Below, piece by piece: positions 8,136 to 17,357 of a DNA stretch of 50,502 bases. How positions within the stretch are numbered: the first letter of the stretch is position 1; each line of letters opens with the position of its first letter. The notes under the pieces were generated by a model. The model was not told the DNA's origin. It saw only the letters and a list, made by a program, of their open reading frames with translations, and did not search any database. The DNA is from Natrinema salsiterrestre (GTDB lineage Archaea; Halobacteriota; Halobacteria; Halobacteriales; Natrialbaceae): positions 1-50,502 of the forward strand of contig NZ_JAMQOT010000017.1 in NCBI RefSeq assembly GCF_029502005.1, in the 5' to 3' direction. The translations under genes were made by a program, and so were the position numbers.

Positions 8136-9033
8136 TACCTATATGTAGGAGCGTGAGTGTAAAATGAGTTTCTATATTTGGTGTCATTTTGACAATAGGT
8201 ATACTAATAAGAAAATCGATAGTGGCACCTTTTTCGTATAGATGTTTTACAAAACTCCCTGTATTGATATGTATATTCACAGTGTTATAGAGAAATGGAA
8301 TTTTCTCCGTCTAATGTTATACGGACTGAAGAGCCCGAATTGACTAGTAGATAGTACCAATTCTTTATATATGGTTGTGTATCTGTCCTATATCTTGTAT
8401 GGGATGTTCCGGCTGGTTGATTTCATATCGGCCAATAGGGGGTTTTCACATAGAAGATACCGGAATCGTCATATGAGCAAGTGGTACCACTCACCGCTAC
8501 TTCTTTTACATCTGTACCATTGTAATTGATGTCCCGTTCGACATGGGTCTCGCTAGAGAGATGTAACCACATGTATTCGTGCCATGTATACGAGTTATTA
8601 TACTAGGAGAGCGGTGACCCGAGACACGTCCCGAGATATGATCCTGGATGTGCAGCTTCGGTTCTCGATCAGCAAATGACGAGATCGGTGCTGGTAGTAT
8701 ACGGTTTGAGTATACGGATAGGGGTAGCAGACGTATCACCGTCGTATACGTGGATATTCGATAGGAGAGGTATCGAGATGGATACGATTAAAAATTTATA
8801 GAAATAATATAGGTATCTGTTTCGAGAGCGGATAGTGCGAAACACTGATCAAAATTTGTGCTGTTGGAATTGAGCGGACTTATCCGGTTGTTCTCGGAGA
8901 ACCGCTAGTACCCTCATTTCTCTTCGTTCGGGTTCAGAAGCTGACTGTCGTCCGCAATTCCCTAGTACGCGCTGGTCTCAATCATCACGGCATAGAGTTC
9001 ACCGCATGAGAGGGTGAACTCGTTCCTGTGCGT
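8136..9033. other. Long AT-rich non-coding region with GTATACG repeats
   Basis: Nearly 900 bp without a believable gene, much richer in A/T than its surroundings. Four copies of GTATACG occur within 166 bp (8586, 8697, 8710, 8744; two of them direct repeats 13 bp apart), and a GTATAC lies at 8199. It could hold the rdfA promoter, a centromere- or origin-like site, or simply be decayed DNA. Confidence 0.45.
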
Positions 9034-10188
9034 CTACAGACCGAGCGCTTCGCTCGCAACCGTCGTTTTCTGAATCTCCGTCGTACCGCCGATGATACTC
9101 AGAATTTTCGCGTCTCGATAATATCGCTCGAGCGGCAGATCCGTTCGGTAACCTTTGCCGCCGTGAACCTGCATCGCGTTTCGAGTAGCGAACTCGGCAG
9201 CGTCGCTCGCGACGTACTTCGCCTTGCTGGATTGGCGTGTACTTCCGTTGCCGGATGCGATCGCAGTAGCTGAGTCGTAGACCAGATGCCGCGCGCCGTC
9301 GAGTCGTGCGTCCATATCCGCGATGAGAACCTGAACCGCCTGATACTCACCAACCGGTTGCCCGCCTTGCTCGCGATCCCCAGCGTAGTCGACGGCCTCC
9401 TCGAAAGCGGCCGTCGCGATACCGGTTCCGATCGCACCTAATCCGGTTCTCGCCATGTCGATCGTTCCCATTGCGATGCGGAACCCGTGACCGACCTCGC
9501 CGAGCAGTGCAGATTCGTCAACCGGGACACTCTCAAGCGTTGTATCTCCTGTCACGTGACCTCGCATTCCCATGAACTCCGTCCGATCGAAAGTGAACCC
9601 CTCTCGGTCGTCGACGCCAGGTGTAATGAACACGCTTACACCGTGTCCGTCCTCGGGAGCGGGCCGCTTTCGTGCGACGACCAGATGGACGTCCGCAACG
9701 CCGGCGTTCGTCCCGAACGCTTTCTCACCGCTGAGCAGGTACTCGTCCCCGTTCGCTTCGGCGACCGTCGAGAGCTCGGTCGGCGAACTCCCTGCGTCGG
9801 GTTCCGTCAACAGCATCGAACCGACGGCGTCGCCCCGAGCCATGGGTTCGAGGTATTCCTCCTTCTGGGCCTCCGTTCCGAAGTTCGCGATCGGAAGCGC
9901 CGCGAACGTCTGCCCCTGTACCGTCTCGGCGACGGCACCGCTCGCCTGTGCGATCTGTTCGACTGCCAGACAGTAGGAGACGAAGTCCGACCCCTCGCCG
10001 CCGTACTCCTCGGGAAGTAAAATTCCCAACAGCCCCCGTTCACCTGCCGCTTCGATCACTTCTCGCGGAAATTCGTCGGTTCGTTCGATTCGGTCGACCG
10101 CCGGTTCAACGACTTCGTCTGCGAACGTCGCCGCTCGGTCGCGGAACTCGCGGTGCTCGTCGGAAAGCGCGTTCTCGATGAGGCTCAT
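9034..10188 (-). CDS. Acyl-CoA dehydrogenase
   Basis: 384 residues covering the whole acyl-CoA dehydrogenase fold: N-terminal helices, the FAD-binding segment SMLLTEPDAGSSPTEL, the middle beta domain, and the C-terminal helices with MQVHGGKGYRTDLPLERYYRDAK. These flavoenzymes make the 2,3-double bond of acyl-CoAs. At the place where MCAD-type enzymes have their base Glu (YEGT) this one has IIGGTTEIQ, so the base must lie elsewhere; the Glu pair in AAFEEAVDYAG is a candidate, as in long-chain/isovaleryl types. It lies 210 bp downstream of the aldehyde dehydrogenase on the same strand. The start MSLIENAL at 10188 is preferred to an earlier ATG. Substrate unknown; a cyclic or aryl-alkyl acyl-CoA would suit the context. 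Confidence 0.88.
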   Translation of the reverse strand: MSLIENALSDEHREFRDRAATFADEVVEPAVDRIERTDEFPREVIEAAGERGLLGILLPEEYGGEGSDFVSYCLAVEQIAQASGAVAETVQGQTFAALPIANFGTEAQKEEYLEPMARGDAVGSMLLTEPDAGSSPTELSTVAEANGDEYLLSGEKAFGTNAGVADVHLVVARKRPAPEDGHGVSVFITPGVDDREGFTFDRTEFMGMRGHVTGDTTLESVPVDESALLGEVGHGFRIAMGTIDMARTGLGAIGTGIATAAFEEAVDYAGDREQGGQPVGEYQAVQVLIADMDARLDGARHLVYDSATAIASGNGSTRQSSKAKYVASDAAEFATRNAMQVHGGKGYRTDLPLERYYRDAKILSIIGGTTEIQKTTVASEALGL

Positions 10189-10398
10189 TACAGTACTACT
10201 GGCGAGACACACCATCATAAAAGTTCTCGACCAGTCAACGATCGGCTGGATCGATCACTTCCTGCCGTCATTAGCCGCTTCTCGAAATGACCGGGGATGG
10301 CTTGATTCCGGCCGTCGATCCGGTCTTCCGGCCAGCTGGCTCATTTCCGGCAATATCGACTCGAGCACAGTGACGCGCTACGTCAGACTCGGCGGTCG

Positions 10399-11850
10399 CT
10401 ACTCGAGATTGACGTTGACGTTTTTTGTCTGTGTGTATTCGTGAAGCGCCTCGGTACCTTGCTCACGCCCGTAGCCGCTCTGTTTGAAGCCGCCGAAGGG
10501 CGTCTGCGGCTGAGTTACGGGGTACTCGTTGATGCTGACCATCCCGTAGTCGAGATATTCGGCAGTCTCGTGAGCCGTCTTCAGGTCGGACGTCCAGATC
10601 CCCGCCATGAGACCGTACGGGGAGTCGTTGGCGATTTCGATGGCCTCTTCTTGGCCGGCGAATTCGATGACCGAGAGCACGGGACCGAAGATTTCCTCCT
10701 GTGCGATCGTCATGTCGTTCGTCACGTCGGTGAAGACGGTCGGCTCGACGAAGTACCCGACGTCCTTATCGGCGGGAACGCCTCCGCCGGTCGCAACGGT
10801 CGCCCCTTCAGCCTTGCCGGTCTCGATGTAGTCGAGGACCTCCTGTTGGTGGCTCTCGCTGACCGTCGGTCCCATCTGTCCGTCGTCGTCGATGCCGCTC
10901 CCGAGCGGGATCGATTCTGCCCGTTCAACGACTTTATCGACGACCTCGTCGTGGACCGACTCGTGGACGAGCAGTCGCGATCCCGCCCAGCACATCTGTC
11001 CCGCGTTCATGAAGATACCGTAGTGGCAGCCGGCAGCGGCGGCGTCGAGGTCGGCGTCCGGGAAGACGAGGTTCGGGCCCTTTCCGCCGAGTTCGAGCGT
11101 GACGCCCGTGACGTTCTGCGAGGCCCGTTCCATGACGCCCTTGCCGACGCCCGTACTCCCAGTGAACGCGATGTGGTCGACGTCGGGGTGTTCGGTGAGT
11201 CTGTTCCCCGCAGTGCTCCCGCCGCCGGGGACGACGTTCACTACGCCGTCGGGCAGTCCCGCTTCTTCCGCGGCGATCGCGTAATACAGCGCCGAGAGCG
11301 GCGTCGTGCTCGAGGGCTTGAGGATCGCCGTGTTCCCGCAGGCCAGCGCCGGTGCAAGGCTGCGTCCGGCGAGCTGGAACGGATAGTTCCAGGGAATGAT
11401 GTGTCCGGTGACGCCGACCGGTTCTCGGACGGTGTAATTCAGTCTGTCCCCGGGGACCGGCACTTCGTCGCCCTCGATTTTGTCGGTCCAGCCCGCGTAG
11501 TAGCGGAACGTGTCGATGACCATGTCCACGTCGATAGTCGCCTCGAACGGTGTCTTCCCGTTGTCTCGCGATTCGACGCGGACGATCTCGTCCTTCCGTT
11601 CCTCGATCGCGTCCGCCATGGCGTCGAGACGCGATCCCCGTTCTCGCGGATCGAGCGATCGCCATTCGCTGTCCCGATCGACCGCATCGCTCGCCGCCGC
11701 GACAGCGCGGTCAACGTCTTCTTCGGTGGCTTCTGCGACCTCCGCGTAGACCCCCTCCGTCGCGGGATCCTCGGTCGTGAACGTCTCTCCGCGTTCAGCA
11801 CCAGTCCAGTCGCCGTCGATATACAGGTCTGTCGGACCGTTATAGCTCAT
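10399..11850 (-). CDS. NAD(P)-dependent aldehyde dehydrogenase (candidate PaaZ-ALDH half or phenylacetaldehyde dehydrogenase)
   Basis: 483 residues, a full ALDH-superfamily enzyme: N155 in IIPWNYPF, K178 in ILKPS, GSTGVGKG cofactor loop, general base E253 in LELGGK, nucleophile C287 in NAGQMCWAGSR, and EEIFGPV near the C-terminus. It is closest in feel to betaine/phenylacetaldehyde-type ALDHs. In bacterial Paa pathways an ALDH domain of PaaZ oxidises the ring-opened semialdehyde; here no fused PaaZ exists, and a separate MaoC protein lies at 40845, so this may be the missing half. Alternatively it makes phenylacetate from phenylacetaldehyde. It is divergent from the thiolase gene with 113 bp between starts. 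Confidence 0.85.
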   Translation of the reverse strand: MSYNGPTDLYIDGDWTGAERGETFTTEDPATEGVYAEVAEATEEDVDRAVAAASDAVDRDSEWRSLDPRERGSRLDAMADAIEERKDEIVRVESRDNGKTPFEATIDVDMVIDTFRYYAGWTDKIEGDEVPVPGDRLNYTVREPVGVTGHIIPWNYPFQLAGRSLAPALACGNTAILKPSSTTPLSALYYAIAAEEAGLPDGVVNVVPGGGSTAGNRLTEHPDVDHIAFTGSTGVGKGVMERASQNVTGVTLELGGKGPNLVFPDADLDAAAAGCHYGIFMNAGQMCWAGSRLLVHESVHDEVVDKVVERAESIPLGSGIDDDGQMGPTVSESHQQEVLDYIETGKAEGATVATGGGVPADKDVGYFVEPTVFTDVTNDMTIAQEEIFGPVLSVIEFAGQEEAIEIANDSPYGLMAGIWTSDLKTAHETAEYLDYGMVSINEYPVTQPQTPFGGFKQSGYGREQGTEALHEYTQTKNVNVNLE

Positions 11851-11963
11851 GCGAGAGGACGTATCACCTGAACTGCTAAAAGCGATGCGGTACTCGAGCG
11901 TCGGAGAGACCGTCCCCACGGTATGAGTTAACTTATAATATCCGGGAGCGGAATGGCCGACGT

Positions 11964-13142
11964 ATGCGAGACGCGTACGTACTCGGAGCCGGACAGTCAT
12001 CATTTGGCTCGTTTCCCGAAGAAACGTATCTAACGCTGTTCGACGACGCCTTCGACGCGGCGATGGACAGTGTGGGCGTATCGATTGATCCCGAACAGAT
12101 AGACGAGGCCTTCCTCGGGACGCTCGGCGTCGGCGGCCGACAGATCGGTCTCTCGGGGCCTGCGGTGACAGAACACCTCGGCCTCCACGGCGTCCCGACG
12201 ACGCGGGTCGAAAACGCGTGCGCCGCGAGCGGCTACGCATTTCGGCAGGCGGTGACCGCTGTTCGGTCGGGACTCGTCGACGTCGCGCTGGCCGGCGGCT
12301 ACGAGGTGATGACAGACGCAAGTTCGGATCACACGCGCTGGTGGCTCGGCGTCAGCGGCGAGACCGAGTGGGAGCGAACGAGCGGGACGACGTTCGCGGG
12401 CGTCTACGCCCAGATGGCGAGCGCCTACATGGACGAATACGATGCCACGGTCGAGGATCTCAGTCGCGTCGCAGTGAAGAACCACGGCAACGGCGCGCGA
12501 AATCCGAAGGCACACCTCGGCTTCGAGTGTTCGCTCGAGGACGCAGTCTCCGCGCCATCAGTCGCTGATCCGCTTAACCTCTACCACTGTTGTCCGACGA
12601 CCGACGGCGCGAGCGCGGTTCTCGTCGCGAGCGAAGACGTCGCTCGCGAACACGCCGACGAGTTAATCCGGGTCGCGGGCAGCGGGGCCTCGAGCGGCCG
12701 CGTCGGACTGTTCCAGCGGGAATCGTTGACGTCCGTTCCGGCAACTGTCCGGGCGGGTGAAGACGCATACGAGGGCGCCGGTATCGACCCGTCGGATCTC
12801 GACTTCGCTGAGGTTCACGACTGTTTCGCGATCGCCGAACTCCTGGCCTACGAGGATCTCGGCTTCTGTGATCGCGGGGAGGCCGGCCGACTGCTCCGCG
12901 AGGGCGTGACTGATCCCGACGGCGACCTCCCGACGAACACCAGCGGCGGACTGAAGTCCAAGGGGCATCCCATCGGCGCGACCGGCACCGGACAGATCGT
13001 CGAAGCCTTCGACCAGTTGCGCGGCGAGGCCCACGTCCAGGTCGACGATCCCCAGTACGGACTCACGCACAACGTCGGTGGGAGCGGGGGCGGCGTCACC
13101 GTCCACATCTTCGAGCGGGAGGACGGGGGTGGTGTCGCATGA
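11964..13142 (+). CDS. Thiolase (archaeal acetyl-CoA C-acyltransferase type)
   Basis: 392 residues of the thiolase superfamily. The nucleophile C86 lies in ENACAASG, catalytic His residues are H285 (VHDCFAIAE) and H335 (GHPIGATG). The reaction is thiolytic cleavage of a 3-oxoacyl-CoA (or the reverse condensation). In archaea this SCP2/thiolase type works in a complex with an HMG-CoA synthase-like and a DUF35 protein; here the next gene is a fusion of those two and overlaps this stop by 4 bp (ATGA). In context it is a candidate for the PaaJ steps that release acetyl-CoA and succinyl-CoA. A TATA-like element TTATAATA at about 11933-11940 precedes the start by about 27 bp. Confidence 0.88.
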   Translation: MRDAYVLGAGQSSFGSFPEETYLTLFDDAFDAAMDSVGVSIDPEQIDEAFLGTLGVGGRQIGLSGPAVTEHLGLHGVPTTRVENACAASGYAFRQAVTAVRSGLVDVALAGGYEVMTDASSDHTRWWLGVSGETEWERTSGTTFAGVYAQMASAYMDEYDATVEDLSRVAVKNHGNGARNPKAHLGFECSLEDAVSAPSVADPLNLYHCCPTTDGASAVLVASEDVAREHADELIRVAGSGASSGRVGLFQRESLTSVPATVRAGEDAYEGAGIDPSDLDFAEVHDCFAIAELLAYEDLGFCDRGEAGRLLREGVTDPDGDLPTNTSGGLKSKGHPIGATGTGQIVEAFDQLRGEAHVQVDDPQYGLTHNVGGSGGGVTVHIFEREDGGGVA

Positions 13143-14548
13143 GAGGGATCGTCGCTGCCGGCGTCTACGTCCCGCGATTCCGCCTCGAGGCCGACGAGAT
13201 CGAAACGGCGTGGGGGACGAGTCACGCGGCGGGCGTCGACCGGAAGGCCGTTCCGGCCGCCGACGAGGATTCACTGACGATCGCCGTCGAGGCGGTTCGT
13301 CGCGCGCTCGCAGACGCCGCCCTCGATCGATCGACGATCGGGACCGTGGCGGTCGCGACGACTACGCCGCCGCTCGAGGAGGGGGATTTCGTCCCGCGGC
13401 TCGTCCGAGCGCTCGATCTGCCGGCGGACGTGGCGACGACGACGGCGACTCAGCACACCGCGGCCGGTGCGGAAGTACTCGCACGCGCACTCGACGCCAA
13501 CGGGCCCGCGATCGTCGTCACCGCCGACTGTCCTGAAGGGGAGCCGGCCGATGCGGACCATCCGTTCGGCGCCGCCGGTGCAGCGGTCGTCATCGACGAC
13601 GACGCACCCGTCCCGATCGCCGACGTCGCGTGGTACAGCGACGAGACGCCGGGGATCCGGTTCCGCGAGCGCGGCGACCGAAACGTCGACTCGCTGGGGA
13701 TCACGACGTACGAACGGGACGCCGTACGCGAAGCGGTGACGTCGGCGGTGTCGTCTCTTGCAGTCGACACGGTCGACGCCGCCGGTGTCGCGGTCCACCA
13801 GCGCGACGGCGGGTTCCCCTATCGGATCACGAGCGAGCTTCCGTTCTCGTCTGACGCCGTGGCGGCGGGCACCGTCGCCGACCGGATCGGTGACGCCGGC
13901 GCGGCGACCGTCCCTGTCGGACTGCTCTCGGCGCTTGACGGGGCCGGCAGCAACGACCTAACTGTCGCCGGCTTCTTCGGCGGCGGGAGCGCGGCCGCGA
14001 TCGCCTGCGAGGGATCGCTCACCGCCCGCGGCATCGACGACCTCGAGTCGGCCGCGCCAATCGACTACGCGGCGTACCTCCGTGAGCGCGGCTACATCGT
14101 CGACGGCGAGGTCGCCGGCGGTGGCGCGAACGTGAGCGTGCCGAACTGGCAGCGGTCACTCGAGTACCGGTACCGTCTCGTCGCCGGCGCGTGTCCGAAT
14201 TGCGGCGGCGTTACGTTCCCGCCCGAAGGAGCCTGTCAAGAGTGTCACGCTCGAGTCGAGTACGACGAGTTCGAAGCGCCGCGAACCGGGATGATCCGAG
14301 CGGTGACCGTCATCGGTCAGGGCGGCGCTCCGCCCGAATTTGCAAGCCTCCAGCAGCGAGATGGGGGCTACGCCGTGGCGATCGTCGCGCTCGAGACCGG
14401 GTGCGGAACAGTCACGATCCCTGCCCAACTCACGGACGTCGACCCAGAGTCGGTGTCTGTTGGCGACACCGTCGAGGCGACGGTTCGCCGAATATACGAA
14501 CAGGAGGGCGTTCCACGGTACGGTGTCAAGTTCAGGCCGAGTGAGTGA
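13139..14548 (+). CDS. HMG-CoA synthase-like domain fused to DUF35 zinc-ribbon/OB protein
   Basis: 469 residues. The first about 330 residues follow the HMG-CoA synthase/KAS III fold (GIVAAGVYVPRFRLE, H220 kept), but at the nucleophile position (residues about 104-108, TQHTA) there is no Cys, so condensation is unlikely. Residues about 340-465 are a DUF35 module: a zinc ribbon C352/C355 and C366/C369, then an OB fold. In archaeal mevalonate synthesis a DUF35 protein bridges thiolase and HMG-CoA synthase; here bridge and catalytically dead partner are one chain, coupled to the thiolase gene by a 4-bp overlap. It is probably a CoA-binding or scaffolding subunit for the thiolase. Confidence 0.8.
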   Translation: MRGIVAAGVYVPRFRLEADEIETAWGTSHAAGVDRKAVPAADEDSLTIAVEAVRRALADAALDRSTIGTVAVATTTPPLEEGDFVPRLVRALDLPADVATTTATQHTAAGAEVLARALDANGPAIVVTADCPEGEPADADHPFGAAGAAVVIDDDAPVPIADVAWYSDETPGIRFRERGDRNVDSLGITTYERDAVREAVTSAVSSLAVDTVDAAGVAVHQRDGGFPYRITSELPFSSDAVAAGTVADRIGDAGAATVPVGLLSALDGAGSNDLTVAGFFGGGSAAAIACEGSLTARGIDDLESAAPIDYAAYLRERGYIVDGEVAGGGANVSVPNWQRSLEYRYRLVAGACPNCGGVTFPPEGACQECHARVEYDEFEAPRTGMIRAVTVIGQGGAPPEFASLQQRDGGYAVAIVALETGCGTVTIPAQLTDVDPESVSVGDTVEATVRRIYEQEGVPRYGVKFRPSE

Positions 14549-14550
14549 GG

Positions 14551-14784
14551 TTAGATCTCGTCCGGTTCAAGCTCTTCGAGAAGTCGCCGTGTCTCGAACG
14601 GTTCGGTGTCCGGGACGGGGACGGCGCCCGAGCACAGTCGACAGTGGTCCATTCCGTCCGAAAGCTCCGACCGGGACCGTTCGAGAACGGTATACGCCTG
14701 TTGTAGACCTCGGCAGTTTCGATTCGTATGGTAGCACTTCCTGCGTGGAACGACGTATACCGGATCGGTCTGTGTCCTATGCAT
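14551..14784 (-). CDS. Small Cys/His-rich protein, probable zinc-binding
   Basis: About 77 residues from an ATG at 14784 (a GTG at 14856 would add 24). It holds KCYHTNRNCRGL followed about 25 residues later by DHCRLCSG, a CxH...C...CxxC set typical of small treble-clef or Ada-like zinc modules, then an acidic tail. It is convergent with the thiolase operon, with only 2 bp between stops. No function can be assigned. Confidence 0.5.
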   Translation of the reverse strand: MHRTQTDPVYVVPRRKCYHTNRNCRGLQQAYTVLERSRSELSDGMDHCRLCSGAVPVPDTEPFETRRLLEELEPDEI

Positions 14785-14856
14785 TCGGATCACCTCGTTC
14801 GAGTACGGTATTGGAATCGAGACGATCTGATCCGTCGACGACGGTACAGGGTACAC

Positions 14857-15207
14857 GATGATATCTCATTCCGGTGTTCGTATAGAACGCTGATTTTCCA
14901 AATAAAGATACGGGACGTGAGTAATAATTGCGGTTTCACGGGTCATGATGAGCCGATGGTTCTGCGGAGACACTTGCCGGACGACCATCCCGGATCGTCG
15001 ACTATCGATATCGCGAAGCGCGGAAATCGTCCTGAACCTCGCTGGACGGACTCTGTATCGGCAATTATCTTGGAGTGCGTCAGACTACAGAATTAACACT
15101 AGTACTGGCGGTACTACGATTTATTGTCATGCACCGACCGAGATCATGGTATGTGCATACATGGCTGAGTTATCTTTATACATCATCTCGTTGTCGCCAA
15201 CAATGCG
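14857..15207. other. Intergenic region with promoter for the HTH pair
   Basis: No gene seen. TCTTTATACA at about 15173-15182 lies about 30 bp before the ATG at 15208 and fits a leaderless promoter. Confidence 0.4.
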
Positions 15208-15426
15208 ATGATGTCTACAAGTGCACACCAGCTAACGATACCGGATGATGTCGGATCGTCACAGGCCAAGCTCGTCTACCTGGCCCTTTTCGTTACGGAA
15301 GAGCCGACACTCTCCCAGCTCCAGCGCCAGTTGGGATTGTCCAAACTCACACTGCTCCCGATACTGCGATCACTGATCGCGAACGAATACGTTCAGCGAA
15401 CGGAAGACGGGTATGTCTGTCAGTAA
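15208..15426 (+). CDS. Small winged-helix DNA-binding protein
   Basis: 72 residues with one compact winged helix: AKLVYLALFVTEEPTLSQLQ, recognition helix RQLGLSKLTLLPILRSLIAN, then the wing [13 protein letters not shown]. It looks like the lone DNA-binding domain of a MarR/TrmB-like protein. The next gene begins inside its last codons (14-bp overlap), so the two are translated together and may form one regulator in two chains. Two adjacent ATGs open the frame. Confidence 0.7.
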   Translation: MMSTSAHQLTIPDDVGSSQAKLVYLALFVTEEPTLSQLQRQLGLSKLTLLPILRSLIANEYVQRTEDGYVCQ

Positions 15427-16012
15427 ACCGAAACCAGCGACCGATTTGTCAGTCGACGTTGATCGGCTGGCGAATATTCGTGTCGACTGCTACGTCCGAT
15501 CGACCGCTCCGGCAGCTGTCACGGAAACGATTACCGATATCGCCGATCGGCTACGACAACTCTGCGAGAACGGAGTCGTGGCCGACGTACAGGTTCTCAA
15601 CTGGCCGCCGGCGTCTCGGTCGTTCGACGATCCGGTTGACAAACACCGACCGACGCGCGACGAACTCGTTACCGAATTCGAGCGCTGGGCCGATCAACAT
15701 GATCACTCGCTCGAGCCGGCCTTTCACCGACGAGAGGTAGCGGTGTCGTCGTTCGAAGTCGGGGCCAACGACTCGATCGAACGCGTGCGGGTTCCGCTCG
15801 TCGCACTGGCGTTCTACGAGGCCGAGGATAGTTCAGCGGCAGAACCGAGATCGCTCCGCGGAGTCGTTCCGTATACCGAACGGTCCCAGACGGGCAACGA
15901 GCGAACACACACGGTCCACGAATGGCTCTCGGCGGTCGAGACGAGCGCCGATGACGGACGCGAACGGACGACTCGTCACGGGCGGCCGACGGGCCGGGAG
16001 GAAGTCAAATGA
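15413..16012 (+). CDS. Conserved haloarchaeal regulator-associated protein
   Basis: 199 residues. The core (about 20-150: [20 protein letters not shown], then [33 protein letters not shown] and [10 protein letters not shown]) has the look of a haloarchaeal family often labelled HTH-domain protein, although no helix-turn-helix is visible here; that part is supplied by the preceding 72-residue protein. The alternating strand/helix pattern suggests an alpha/beta ligand-sensing domain. The SDR gene starts 4 bp before its stop, making a three-gene operon; it may sense an acyl-CoA or aromatic intermediate. Function inferred from context only. Confidence 0.6.
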   Translation: MSVSKPKPATDLSVDVDRLANIRVDCYVRSTAPAAVTETITDIADRLRQLCENGVVADVQVLNWPPASRSFDDPVDKHRPTRDELVTEFERWADQHDHSLEPAFHRREVAVSSFEVGANDSIERVRVPLVALAFYEAEDSSAAEPRSLRGVVPYTERSQTGNERTHTVHEWLSAVETSADDGRERTTRHGRPTGREEVK

Positions 16013-16815
16013 GTGCGGAATCCACCGACCGATCGATCGAACTGGACCGACCGTCCTGCCAACCGCTCGATGGCCGGACCTGTCTCGTCACCGGCGGCTC
16101 GCGCGGTATCGGCCGGGGTATCGCCCGCGAACTGGGCCAGTACGGTGCGACGGTCGTCGTCAACTACCGATCGTCGGAGAGCGCCGCATACGAGGTCGCC
16201 GACGCGATCACCGACGCAGACACGGCGGGGACGGGGCACGTGATTCACGCTGACGTCACCGATCGCGCCGAGGTCGACGCCATGCGCGACGGAGTCCGCG
16301 ACACGCTCGGACCGATCGACGTTCTCGTCAATAACGCGGGAATCACGTGCGACCGCACGTTCGATGATATGACGGCCGACGACTGGCACCGAGCGATCGA
16401 CGTCTCGTTGCACGGAACGTTCAACTGTACGCGAGCGTTCTACGACGATTTCACGGGTGCCGAATACGGCCGAATCATCAATATCTCGAGCGTGATCGGC
16501 AAGCAAGGCAACGTCGGGCAAGCGAATTACGCCGCGGCGAAGAGCGGACTCTTCGGCTTCACTCGCTCGCTCGCCCTCGAGTTGGCGTCCGCGAGTTCGG
16601 GGGTGACGGTCAACTGCGTCGCTCCGGGATTCACGGCGACGGAGATGGTCGAGGCGATTCCGGACGACGTTCAGAACGAGTTACGCGGGGAGATTCCGCT
16701 CGATCGATTCGCCAACGTGGACGAGGTCGCCGGACTCGTTCGGTACCTCGCCAGCGATGCGGCCGGCTATATCACCGGTGAGGTGATCGATATCAATGGA
16801 GGGTTCGATCTGTGA
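16009..16815 (+). CDS. SDR 3-oxoacyl reductase (FabG/PhaB-like)
   Basis: 268 residues of the classical short-chain dehydrogenase family: [10 protein letters not shown] cofactor motif, NNAG at 108-111, catalytic S161, Y174 and K178 (YAAAK), and the C-terminal [12 protein letters not shown]. It probably interconverts 3-oxoacyl- and (R)-3-hydroxyacyl-CoA with NADPH. It overlaps the preceding gene by 4 bp. The first about 18 residues are an unstructured acidic extension. It could belong to polyester or aromatic catabolism; near the 3-hydroxyacyl-CoA dehydrogenase, a role in beta-oxidation-like steps is likely. Confidence 0.88.
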   Translation: MSAESTDRSIELDRPSCQPLDGRTCLVTGGSRGIGRGIARELGQYGATVVVNYRSSESAAYEVADAITDADTAGTGHVIHADVTDRAEVDAMRDGVRDTLGPIDVLVNNAGITCDRTFDDMTADDWHRAIDVSLHGTFNCTRAFYDDFTGAEYGRIINISSVIGKQGNVGQANYAAAKSGLFGFTRSLALELASASSGVTVNCVAPGFTATEMVEAIPDDVQNELRGEIPLDRFANVDEVAGLVRYLASDAAGYITGEVIDINGGFDL

Positions 16816-16819
16816 ACGA

Positions 16820-17200
16820 ATGACTACCGATTCCGACGACAGTGACCGATACGAACGGCGTTCTACGTACGGTCCAGACGGATCTCTCTCGGTTGACGCA
16901 GTGCTCGATCTACTTGCGCATCCGTTTCGGCGGGAGTTGCTACAGTACGTCGCAGACTCCACTACTGCGACGGCGACGCTCGACGATGTGACGACCCATC
17001 TCCACAACCAGGACGGCTGGCAGACCGACGACCGTCCGGACCGCGATCAAATCGAAGTCGCCCTCGAGCATACGCATCTGCCGAAGTTAACCGAGACGGG
17101 TATCCTCGAGTACGATCCCTGCTCTCGAGAGCTCCGCTACCGGGGAGATGAACGCCTCGAAGCGATGCTCGAGTGTCTTCGGTCGATGGAGCGCGTGTGA
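16820..17200 (+). CDS. DUF7344 winged-helix protein
   Basis: 126 residues with one DUF7344 domain: LSVDAVLDLLAHPFRRELLQYVAD, then TLDDVTTHL, the helix EVALEHTHLPKLTETGILEYD and a short wing. This haloarchaeal family is a predicted DNA-binding domain of unknown targets. It starts 4 bp after the SDR stop, so it belongs to the same operon and may regulate it. The ATG at 16820 is chosen over an upstream in-frame ATG inside the SDR gene. Confidence 0.75.
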   Translation: MTTDSDDSDRYERRSTYGPDGSLSVDAVLDLLAHPFRRELLQYVADSTTATATLDDVTTHLHNQDGWQTDDRPDRDQIEVALEHTHLPKLTETGILEYDPCSRELRYRGDERLEAMLECLRSMERV

Positions 17201-17357
17201 GTCGAGGCCGCACGGTTCTGGAGGACATCGGTACGATGCGACCGTGCTATGGGTCGGGACACCATCGAGCGGTAGTTCGATTGATCGGATCAGTCGCTTC
17301 GTGGTCGTTCAGTCGTCGATGGGAATCTTTTTGACTGGCACTCGAGTCATCCAGTCT

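Noticed and set aside
8506-8739. Minus-strand frame of 77 codons in the AT-rich region after rdfA
   Set aside because: Composition is unlike the proteins of this genome and it spans the GTATACG repeats.
10441-11871. Long 476-codon frame on the plus strand opposite the aldehyde dehydrogenase
   Set aside because: It is the antisense shadow of a clear ALDH gene, a common effect of high-GC codon use, and has no domain.
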